A stretch of DNA of 64,000 bases, taken from the NCBI RefSeq assembly GCF_030848805.1, contig NC_092360.1, forward strand, positions 2,790,001 to 2,854,000, read 5' to 3'. Shown one piece after another: positions 47,401-57,774 of this stretch. Within the stretch, counting starts at the first letter, position 1. Every line of letters starts with the position of its first letter. The notes beneath the pieces were generated by a model. It searched no databases, had not been told where the DNA came from, and saw only the letters and a list, made by a program, of their open reading frames with translations. A program made the position numbers and the translations under genes. This DNA is from Temnothorax longispinosus. Taxonomy: Eukaryota; Arthropoda; Insecta; Hymenoptera; Formicidae.

Positions 47401-50400
47401 ACTCTCGTAAACGTAGCAAAGGGAAAAAGGAAGAACAAGAAGAAGAAGAGGACGAAGAGAAGGAAGAGGAAAGAGAAAGGAGGATTTATCATCGACGTCT
47501 CTTTAGTTCTAGTTCTAATTTTAATTGTATTCAGCGCGAATGACGCTCTAGTCAGTAAAATTACGAATAAACGAAAGGAGATTAACGGCTTTCGTTCATT
47601 TAATACGATCCGCGTGACGTTCTCGAAGCGCCGCGTTCGCCAACCAGAGATCAACAACAGGGGATGCGCTGTCATCATCGTCATCATCGTCGTTTGCTAC
47701 TTTTATTAAATTAAGGGAGCGTTTCTGCGAACGCGTTTTCCCCGCATTTTTTTTCATTCGCCTTTGACGTGCGAGGGACTCGTCACTCGTAACTACCTCG
47801 ACGGGCAGTCAGCGTTGTCCACTCCGTGCTTTCAAGATTCTCGAGCAATTCTGCGGAAAGAGGATCGCGCGCGCTGGTGCACTCCGTGCTCGATTATCTT
47901 GTTGAAGAATGAGAGGATAATTAGGGTATTAGTATTAATAAAACATTGGTATCCGAATCTTTTCAGGAGAAGTTTCTTCGTCCCATCTCCGCGAAGATCC
48001 TTGAACGGAGAGGAAGGGGAGAGCGTCGCTTCTCCGTTCCCGAGCTATTTTCCGCATCAGCGCGACCGCTCGAGTCGTCGATTTTATTTCGTTAGTTAGC
48101 ATCTAAGAAACGAGCGAGGTTCGTCGGGCAGGCCGCTGGTCACGTTCGGTCGGCGTTTGAGTCGAGGAACTGGTGGAACCACCGGGTTCAGTGATGCCGG
48201 TGTTTCGGAATTTCATAATTTAAGCACATCGACCCTGACGCTACGACTCTCGGGCCAGACTGCACTCCGCAGATGTAATCCTTACCAAAGTCAGATACCA
48301 GAAGCATACATTTTTTAATTATCGCACCTTTATTCGCCATGCGCTCTGTACACTTGCGTTCCGTATACTTGTTCTCAGACGGCTTGTGGTTCTTTTGAGG
48401 TGCAAACGTTGGGGAGGCCGAAGAACGATCCTTCGATGTTCGGACACCACGACGTACCCCTTTTTACATTAATATTAATCTAAACGTTAGGTAGGTTCAC
48501 GAAAGTAGTTTCGAAAATGCGCGATCGCGTATCTTCGAAAGCTTTAAGGAGAAGACTGCAAAGAAGAGAATGATATCTCAAGGAAGAGAGAAAGCTCGAT
48601 TGAGAGGCGTATAATTTTTTTGAATGATCAAAAGGAGCCCCGGAGGAAGAACCGACTTGTTTGCGTAATACACCGAAATATCCTCCTGCCTAAAATTTTT
48701 TCCGGCTTGTAATGCGCTCTGTAACATGCGACCTCCGATTTCCAAAAAGGTTTTCTATGCGGAAGAGATATTACATAATTTTGCGCATAAACAGGCTTGT
48801 CCTGTTGCATGTACTTAGTTTTTATGCTTTCTTCGCACGAAACCAAATACTAGTGCTTTTGCAAAAGAGAAAGAGCGAAGGAAATGGAGCAAAGACGTAG
48901 AACCGGCCGCATAACTGAATTCGAAGCTCTCTTGGACCGGATCGCCGCGTCGTGGCGAAAGGATGAAAATTTAGGAGACTCGAGCGCGCTGTATTAATTG
49001 CAATTTAATTGCGCACTATATTAATTGCATTCTAATTGCGTACCACAGCTCTCTCTATTAATTGAAACTAATAAAAGAATATTTATGTGCGGTATGCGTC
49101 TGATTTCCGCGTGATTGTTTAACATTCGCTTCGTCTCAGCTGGATTCTGAATATTGTCATTCCGTATAATTCAATACCGCACTCAAACAAAATCTAATTA
49201 GATGCAAAACGTAAAAGCGCGAATTATCGAAACGTGGAAATCGTCAAAGAGACACGAGATTGTACCGTTAACTAGATATTTCGACGCTAATTATGTTAGA
49301 TGAGATTTGAATCAAGGAAAAGAGGCCGAATTCGAAACCTCTTCGGATGATCGAAGAATATTGCAGTATCAAACCGATTGATTAACGAGCAAAGGAATAA
49401 TTATGTGTAAATATAAGGATCTATGTGGAAGATCATACTAACATGTTGTTCATTAGGCGAATATGACATGTAAACATCCTTGTGTGCTCGTCGTATGGAA
49501 ACATGTGGTTCACGAATTTACTGATAGCATTATTCTACACGCCCATGAATCGTACATTATAAACGTGGTTTTCGAAAAGGAAGAGTTGCCAATACAGAAA
49601 TCAAAATAGAATGTCTGATCGATATGTATTCAAGCAGAAAAGAGATTGATACGGGGCTACGGAGAGCTAAAATGGACAGTCAAACGTGTCAAAGAAATGC
49701 ACTGCATGCGATAACGAGAAGAGATGTTATGAAGAGACGAGATGGAGATCGCCATGAGAGAGAAATTAACACGAAATTAACGCAGACGACATAAATATAT
49801 GAGAAACGTCGCAAAAACGCCGAAAGGAGTCCTCGGTCTTGGACAATTTTTCGAATGTTTGGACCTCTGTGGTATTTGAAATACGAAAGTACCCGGAGAG
49901 TACACTGAATTCTGATCCAAGTTACTCTACATCCTCCATTTCGAGTCGCTGGGGGGGGGGGATGGAAGAGAAAAATAAAAGTCTGAAAAAAATTTTCAGG
50001 AAAATCTGTTAATTTTTCGGGCAATCGCTGTAACGAATTATCGCGGATAAAATGGAACACAATTGCGTGTCCCAGTACAATCTTTCGCCGTTAGTTGTAA
50101 TACATACGCGGAAATATTACAGGACTTTCCGAAAAGCGATTCTTCAGCGGATCTTGAAGGAGAGTCGGGGAGAACGTCGCAAGTGTGTAAAAAAAGAGAT
50201 TTTTAATTGCACGTTTTATCAATTACATCTTAATGATAATTACAAACGCGTTGCTTTCAAATAATTATCATTTTACATTAATTTTATTTTAATAATTTTC
50301 ATAATTTAATTTTGCAAGCGTCGTGTATCGACAATCAAATACATTCGCGCTTGCGAACGTTTCTGCTGGATCCTCCTGAGTTCTCGTCGCGAATCATCAC

Positions 50401-51377
50401 GATAAGACGTGTAATAGGACGAGCGTTTTCGTGCGAGGAAATCGCAAGGCCCGCGTAAAATTCTCGTTTATGATTTCGTCCTCGCCTATTTCTTAGATCC
50501 TCGTTCCGAGTAAGCGAACGATACAAAAAATCCGGAAGGATATCCGGGAAAAAACGTCTGAAGCTGAAGGGGGACGTGCGAAATTAATATTCCTAATGGA
50601 ATAATAATCTTAATGGATATATTAAATAATCCTAAGATAGGATCTAACTCAGGATGTTGAGATTCGGGATCTTTTAGTCCCTCGGGCGTCCTTACCGACG
50701 CCGTCTAACTCGCGTCAGATCTGGCAGAGAGGAGAGGCGAGAGGATAACGAGATACGGATTTGCCGTCGACGTGCTAGAATTCTATACGAGCGAAAAAGA
50801 GAATGCGAAACGAGAAGCGCTCAGGTCGCCCTACGCGCTACATATCCGTTTAAATGGCGCATTTATATGCAGGCATTTTTTCATTTAAAAAACACGTAAA
50901 ACCGACTCGCCAACCGATCCTGCGACCCTTCCCACACGCCGCCGACCCGCGCGATTATTTATGGTCCCTCGCAGACTCTCTTTCGATATACATATTATAT
51001 ATATAAATATATAAATATAATATAAGTATAATTACGATAAGATTGTATATTCTTAATTAGATGCAACGTGCTGGCGTGCGCGCGCGCGGTCGCTGGGGTG
51101 ATTTGAGACAAAAAAGAAAACTGCACACACACACACGGCCCCACACACACACGTAACACATATAGACACGTTCATACACACAGCGAACACACACACATAC
51201 ACGTATACAGAAATATAGGTACGCACGGGGGGTTGCGGGCGACGGTTTGCCAATTTTCGCGGGGGGCTTTCACTTACGAAACGGGCGATACCCGCGCGTT
51301 CTGCGTTGTTACGCAGTAAGGAGACCTCTGCCGCCTCCGGAATCTTTTGTGTATTATTTCTAACAGAATGTAATAAA
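44499..51377 (+). other. Region downstream of USP9X, possible extended 3' UTR
   Basis: No protein gene is supported across 6.9 kb on either strand. Composition is mixed, with purine-rich tracts (47415-47500), AT runs and a C-free G run at 49952-49961. Candidate polyadenylation signals occur at several places, the last clear one being AATAAA at 51372-51377 followed by pyrimidine-rich sequence. Long 3' UTRs are common for regulators of this kind, so part or all may be USP9X UTR, but that is inference. CA-type repeats lie at 51123-51152. Confidence 0.35.
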
Positions 51378-51509
51378 GTAAAGTTTAAACAGACGAGCGT
51401 CTTTTTCTCTACTCTTCCTTTGCGTTTGCCCAGAAATTAATTCAGCATTCCATTTCATGCAGAAATAGTAAAATATTAAAATGCAGTATCAAGTCTTAAG
51501 GGGGGACAG

Positions 51510-51880
51510 GAAGTTGGTCAAATTGAAGACGAAATTTGCGAAAGAAAATCAGGGGAAGAAATAAACGGGTACAGTTCTTCGTTTATAGGTATTATTTGCT
51601 ACTATATTTCAAATATAGAAAATTAATTTGTAATACAAAAAAGTAGACCAAAATTTAGCAGATTGCTATCTTAGAAGTTACGAGATCATGGTAACGTACA
51701 GCACTCGAAAATTTCGGTCCTGTCTTCAATGACAGAAAACTTCTATTTTTTAATAAGTTTTGTATTACAAATTAATTTCTTACATTTCAAATATAGTGAA
51801 TAACCTAAATTGAGAATTGTGTTTATTCGTTCTTTTCCCTGAAATAATTTCTTCAATTTAATCATACAAAATTCCCGCTC
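51510..51880. mobile_element. Inverted-repeat element with ATTAATTTGTAATACAAAA arms
   Basis: The left arm (about 51545-51642) and the reverse complement of the right arm (about 51755-51860) share CAGGG..AAGAA, AATAAAC, ACTATATTT and AAATTAATTTGTAATACAAAA in order. The loop is about 110 bp. Outer limits are approximate and no target duplication was found. It is likely a non-autonomous DNA transposon. Confidence 0.55.
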
Positions 51881-51959
51881 ATCTTTAAGTTTATTTTTTT
51901 GTTAGCCATGACAGATTCTACTTGATTTCGATTATATTCTACTAACAGATTTTATTTTT

Positions 51960-52230
51960 GTTTTGCACTTCACCGAAAAAAAATTATAGATATGTAGTAG
52001 ACATTGCAAAATTTGTTTTAAAAAAATTTGGCTATTTGAGTATTATTTAAATGGTTACGAAATGATACCTAAGTGCTACAATAAATGCTAGCACATTCTA
52101 TTAACAGATTTGATTACATTTCTACTGACATTCTGTCGATAAAATTTGTAACAGACACTTTGCAAAACCTGTTTTCGATAGTTCTGACTGTCTGAATAAG
52201 TTTTCGTCAACACAAGTTGAAATAGAAGCC
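51960..52230. repeat. Two diverged units of the GALNT10-intron tandem repeat
   Basis: Contains GTAGTAGACATTGCAAAATTTG and GTAACAGACACTTTGCAAAAC, each followed by TTTGGCTAT-like or TCTGACTGTC sequence and preceded by CTACTGACATTCTG. The same order of motifs makes up the units at 60770-61640. Confidence 0.6.
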
Positions 52231-53499
52231 AACAATGTTTGTGATGGCTGCCACAACTGATGCTATTTTAGAATTTTAAGATTTCTAATATTCTTGAGAT
52301 CTTTTAAGAAATTTTTCAAACGATTTTCCTAACAATGCCTAATATAATATCCCGTAAAATATTTCTTTTTGCAATCTGTGCTACAATTTTTTACGTGAAA
52401 AAAGGAAATTCTGAACTTTTTCCCCCCAAAACACTTGCATAGTTGTAAAAAGACTTATAAAATGAAATAGATTTCCTCCTTCGTATACTGACCCTTATCC
52501 TATTTTATTTTATAACAATTCCAGATTGCTCCCTTCGAAAAATCATTACTTTTGGTATTAGCACGCGTCGCGCTGTTGATTATTATTATCTAAACAAAGA
52601 CCCGTCATTCTTAATAAGCTTAATAATTCTCAATTCGTCTTGAGTTGAATTTTTCAATTTTTACCTGTAATTCGTAGCGAATACGCTTCGACTTAGCATA
52701 CTATTGTATAATATATTGTTTACAAGTATACTGTCACTAAAATGAAATTTAATCCGCGAAGAGTTTTTCTTCTTATCTTAGTTAAAATATGTCGTGTTTC
52801 AAGGGCATGTAACATCGAATAGTTTGCATCGATTTGAATTATACGATGACATTACATTAGATACCTAGTAATCCACTAAGGATGAAAAATATATAATGAC
52901 ACGGAAGAGCATACAATTCGTCACGAAACTGCCACGCTCCTTGGAATGGAAATGTTTATATTGACCGTTATCTGCGTTATCAAGTCATATATCCTTAGGA
53001 AGACAGTCATCATATTCATCGCATCGCTACGGAGGCTGATGGAAACAACCCGTGTTATTAAGAGCAAACAGTTTTATCTGTTTATATAACTAAATTTTTA
53101 ACTTTCGTCGTGCTATCGGCGAGGATTTATCCGAGAACAGTCAGTCATTTGTTGACGATCGAGACGAGCAGAAGTGAACAACGAGCCATCCAGAAGGCAA
53201 GTCTATCTTTTCAATCTCTTTCACATGCGAATTTTCTAGAATTTTATCTATAATTTTTTTTTTCAAGACGTCGACACTATCAGTATCCACTAAATATCGC
53301 ATTATCAGTACAACGATAACCGTCTACGTTATCAATAGAATTATAACTACAGTCGTGCAATAAACGACGACATAACATTTGTCAAGTTGTCCCGATTACG
53401 TAATGTTGTGACCTTCGTATTTAACATTTACAGTTATCTTCTGTTACGTTATAAAATATCAATTTATCTACTTAAGGCGATCCTATAGTGGCAATAATT
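52231..53499 (+). promoter_or_regulatory. AT-rich region with possible non-coding first exon of HAO
   Basis: No coding sequence was seen. A stretch near 53100-53195 (ending CATCCAGAAG then GCAAGT) could be a non-coding first exon. It would join the acceptor CATTGCAG at 54536-54543 in front of the HAO start codon. This is speculative: the donor would be GC-type, and other donors nearby are possible. Confidence 0.25.
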
Positions 53500-54010
53500 A
53501 CCGACGTTTAGTTAAAAGCAAACCACTTTTAATTGGCTTTACGAAATTGCAAAATCTTTGTATAGAATTAAAGTACGTACAAAAATGTAGGGGGCTAGTG
53601 TCGGTTTTACATCAAAAACGAAAAAAAAAAAAAATTAAAAATTTGGGCACATAGAGCTGTCACTGACGACAATATTTGCTTATACAAAAATACTGCAGTT
53701 TATATATACAAAATGAGATACTAGCCCTCTAGGGAAAACATTGAAGAACAATATCGTGCAATTACAACTACGATAGAAGTTTAGAAAAAAAGTTTCATGC
53801 TTTTAACTTTTATATATGCAAAAGCACATGTAGGTTGATAAGATAAGCAGTATTGCGTGTAGCGAGAGATGGCGCAGCAATCGGACAAGGATAGATACCT
53901 ATAGTTAGACAAGGACAGATATATATATATATATAACATAGAAAACAGGACTAGAAGTGTTGACATTATCGACATCGAAGAAGTTCGGCCTTCGCTATAG
54001 GATCCCCAGT
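53500..54010. mobile_element. Copy of the 62.6 kb transposon family, upstream of HAO
   Basis: Shares, in order, TTTTAATTGGCTTTAC, AGAATTAAAGT, ACAAAAAT, AGCTGTCAC, TGACGACAATATTTGCTTA, GGGAAAACAT, AATATCGTG, a GACAGATATA block and GTTGACATTATCGACATCGA with the element interior at 62715-63190. Its ends are weak (GATCCTATAG at 53466-53475 and its inverse near 53997-54006). AT and A runs interrupt it. Confidence 0.65.
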
Positions 54011-54575
54011 CACTATCTCGACATAAATTATAAGACTAGTGGATATTATACAATTTTGAATTTACTATAAGTTTTTCTTACTTTTGAGATAATATATTTA
54101 TTTGTTGTTCCTCTTCGAATTATACAATTTCTCTTGTATAACATCGCTGCGTGTGCTCGCAACATTATGTTATTATTACCATCTACTATTATTGTATAAA
54201 ATATCAAGTGACAGATATAAAAACATTTATAAAACGTTATAATAATAAAAATTATAAGAACAATATCTTACAAGAGAAGATTCGGGAACAAAGCACAGGA
54301 AAAATATATAATAAATTCAAGAGGAAGCCACTTGGATAGACTCGCTAATAAAAATTAAATAAAATTTCCATATAAAACCATGCTCTCAGAATTGGCAAAG
54401 CAAAGTTCGTAAAGTTTGACGCAACAAAATAATTTTCAATAAAATCGACAAGTCAATCTTCGTGGCCTCCTCTTGTTAGATTTAGTAAAAATGTTCTTGT
54501 TTCATTTCCAAGATAAGTTACAATAACGATACTTTCATTGCAGATTGCGACAATATTAATTTTTGACACGGCAGG

Positions 54576-55140
54576 ATGGCATACGTGTGCATCGAAGACT
54601 ACGAGAAGCATGCTCTGGAACGTTTGCCTGCTTCCGTGAGGGACTACTACAAGAGCGGTGCAGGAGAAGAGTATAGCGTAAAATGGAATAGGGAGGCTTT
54701 CAAAAAGTAAATCCCTCTTTTTAATCTAAAAGTAAAGTAGAAAAGATTTTGAGAGGAGAGGGGGAGGGAGAGAGAGAAAAGAGTGGAAAATAAGAAAGTG
54801 TGTGTTCGATATGAAATAGTTGAGCTGAAAAGGTCGTTACAATTTTTTTAGATACTCATATTGCACATATATGATTCCTTAAGTAATTTGTGTAGAAAGA
54901 TAGGATATATTGTATATATTTTTCACATAGGTTGGCGATAAAAAATGCGACTTGTCCTAGTTCTCGATAATTTTTAATATTCTTGCAGTTACAGAATACG
55001 TCCTAGATTCTTGCGAGACGTGTCCAAAAGGGACATAAGCACGACGGTGTTGGGTCACAAAGTTTCAATGCCCTTGGGAGTCGCACCTACCGCGATGCAG
55101 CGTATGGCACATCCCGATGGAGAATGCGCCAATGCAAGGG
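54576..55140 (+). CDS. HAO1: 2-hydroxyacid (glycolate) oxidase, first two coding exons only
   Basis: FMN-dependent peroxisomal alpha-hydroxyacid oxidase, oxidising glycolate-type substrates to 2-oxoacids and producing hydrogen peroxide. Exons 54576-54706 and 54989-55140 are in phase, giving the first 94 residues. Recognisable blocks are CIEDYEKHA, the active-site DYYKSGA (Tyr24 or 25), RPRFLRDVSKRDISTTVLG and the flavin-contact segment MPLGVAPTAMQRMAHPDGE. Exon 2 ends in phase 1 with a good GTAAGT donor. The family is about 365 residues, yet no continuation (substrate loop, catalytic SNHGARQLD-type segment) was found between 55141 and 64000 on the plus strand. Either the gene continues past the window across a large intron that would contain GALNT10 on the other strand, or it is a truncated copy. 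The visible codons have no lesion. Confidence 0.85.
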
Positions 55141-55320
55141 GTAAGTAAACATTTCGCGAAATAATTCTTAGATTATACCCTCTTGCTTTGACGCTGTTCG
55201 TAACTTGGTCCAATTCCTTCTTCTCTCTCAGAACAATTTCGAAGCCCCTACTGTCAAGAACACTTTGGTCACATAGTGTTATCTGAATGTATTCTTTGAT
55301 CAGGATCCAGCTTTGATCTG

Positions 55321-55392
55321 GGCACGTATTATGGAACTTTTCGAAATGGATTCCGATCGGAATCCATTCCGAAAAGTTCCATAATACGTGCC
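55321..55392. repeat. 72 bp near-perfect palindrome
   Basis: GGCACGTATTATGGAACTTT at 55321 reads inward to the centre near 55356 (CCGATCGG). It is mirrored exactly apart from one mismatch, ending in CATAATACGTGCC. There is essentially no loop. Shorter outer inverted blocks (ATCAGGATC near 55299 and GATCCTGCCTGAT near 55395) extend the symmetry. It lies downstream of HAO exon 2. Confidence 0.85.
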
Positions 55393-55676
55393 ATGATCCT
55401 GCCTGATTTGATTATATCGTACGATATCTTGAACTATTGCGTTGGACGTGATTTGTAGGTTTTTTTTCCAATACGGTCCATTCGGAAGCATTAGACATCT
55501 GTAAGCGTTGATGCGGTGGGAGGACCACATTATAAGAAAATTTAACATTAGGCACTTTTCCTCGCATTTTCCGTTTTATTTTCTTGTTTTATCCCCCATG
55601 ACATGGATGTATAAAATAAAACGTTACTTCTTTTCGATAAGAATCACTTGACCATATATTTATCTAGTAGTGAAAT

Positions 55677-55679
<3 letters not shown>

Positions 55680-55718
<39 letters not shown>
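55680..55718. repeat. (GT)n microsatellite
   Basis: Uninterrupted TG run of about 39 bp passing into GCGTGCGCGTGCG. Confidence 0.95.
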
Positions 55719-55722
<4 letters not shown>

Positions 55723-56607
55723 CGCGTGCGTGACACCTGGGATTGCTGATCGATCAGAACTATAACTTTATTGTATACTGTACTTTTATCATCAGATTGG
55801 TACTTACGTTTATTGTAAAATATATATAAGGCTTTTTTTAAATACAAACGTGTATTAAATCATATAAATATGCTATAAAAATAGTAATAATCAAAGATTA
55901 GCCCAGACACATCAACGATCACAGACAGTTAACAATACTTCTCTAACATTAATTTATTATTGCATAATTATCAAAGATCCGCGCTCAAACATAAACTAAT
56001 ATGCTGACAAATATAAAGAATAAAGCTTTAATGTATTCATTTGCTCTTACAATAATTGCTAATGAATGCTCCATTTTTTATTCTGATCCTTCGAGTATAT
56101 CGTAGAATAACTTTCAATAAGACGCAATCATGCTTTTATATACATACATTTAATTGGAATACAGAGAAGAGACAATATTGCACAGTAAACCGCATTTTTA
56201 GTTTTTTTCTACTTAATTAGAAATATATTTCAAAGAAAAATTTATATTTTATTGGAAAATACTAGGAAAGATACTAGGAGTATAAAAATGTATATTTGTT
56301 ATTCATTTTACAGTTTTTTGTATTGTATCGTGTCTGCACATTATTAAAAAAATATATGTATTTTATATTTCAAGTTATTCTATAATTTACTCATAATGCA
56401 TTGAAAATGGAGAATGATTTATATCTTCTCTTTCTTCACTGGGTTTTTTAAATAATCTAATCTGATAAAATAGTTCATAATATTTATTTATATGAGTTAA
56501 TGATAATGGAATGAATAGTTATTATTATTATACAAGATGTGTCACATAAATTATTATTAAAAGTTAATTTTTCAGGAATTCTTAAAGATTGCAAAGAATC
56601 TTTTTAA
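55719..56607. other. AT-rich non-coding stretch
   Basis: No gene, structured RNA or repeat family was recognised. Confidence 0.4.
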
Positions 56608-57091
56608 GGCTCCTGGATGGTCAGCCGAGAACTCTGCGTTGACGGTGGCGACGTACCGTCGCGGCAGAAATAAGAACTCTCTCCAATGGAGAATTCTGTC
56701 CTTTGTGACATGTTGACAACCTATTTTGTTGTGCATGCTATTTTTTTTATTATTCGCTCTGTGCTTGTGCTCTAACGTTTAACGTATTCGTGAAAGTCGT
56801 AAAATTGACCGAAAAGTAAGATTTGCATGCGGAAGGAACGTTTTCACCTCCTTTCGATAGTCGTTAAAAGGCTGTTTTTCCCGTATGTTTAGGCTTCGTT
56901 TTATGGCTGTTTGTTTGTTGTCGAAGGAAAAGGGTAGTTTTCGGTCAATTTCGGAAGTGGTCTAAAACGATCTATAGTGATGTTTTATTGAAATGTATTT
57001 TTATTTGAAAATGGCATGCACAACAATATTGGGTGTTTTCCTCGCATCGATAGTAAGAATCCAATATGGCCGCGGTGACCATCCAGGAGCC
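56608..57091. mobile_element. Family D element copy 2 (GGCTCCTGG ends)
   Basis: Starts after TTAA (56604-56607) with GGCTCCTGGATGGTCAGCCG and ends GGTGACCATCCAGGAGCC. The right end shares CGCGGCCATATTGGATT with the 30181-30476 element. The right-hand TTAA is absent (AATG follows), so the flank is eroded. The interior differs from copy 1. It lies about 0.7 kb downstream of the GALNT10 stop. Confidence 0.65.
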
Positions 57092-57774
57092 AATGTTCTT
57101 ACTCAACCTTTTATGCGACATAAAAAGATAAACCTTAAAAATTACGAAATTGTTATAATTTTTAATAATTACAGAAAAAAACAGTTTGTAATACTTTATG
57201 TATGATTTATGCTATACATATAAATTATATTCATGATTTCTCGATAGAATATCTAGAACTTTGTTCCTTAAACAATTTGCTTCAATAAGAAACATTATAA
57301 TACAAATAAAATGTATAAACAAATAAAATTTCAGTCCTGCTTAATAAGTGGCATTTTTAAAAAGATATAATGTTTACCGTAATATTAATTTGAGCGAAAG
57401 GTGAAACTTAATGCTAAAATCGTTATCGTACCGTACTCCTACATATGGCTATATGATGTAAGGCACGATAGAGCGCTTGTGCGATATGTATAGACACATC
57501 CGCCGATATGAAGACCGTTTGCTATCCAGTCTGCATACCCAAGGAACGAAAATCTCGCCTTACGCTACGTGCAAAATTACTCGGGCCGCGCGTTGATCGA
57601 GTCTTGCTCTTCGTTAATTATTATTAACACAAGTGCAGTATGTTGCTCAAATTGAAATTTGCGATGACTAGTAACCAGGAATAAAGGAATTCCTTCCTAG
57701 ATTTCTATAACGAGTAGGAATTTGGCGCGAGCCTACCGTTCAAGAGACATTATGGCAGTACAAGGGAAGAGAGT
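57092..57774. other. Spacer / GALNT10 3' UTR
   Basis: No coding sequence. A minus-strand AATAAA reads at about 56988-56983, beyond this spacer and inside the family D element, and may serve GALNT10. Confidence 0.35.
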
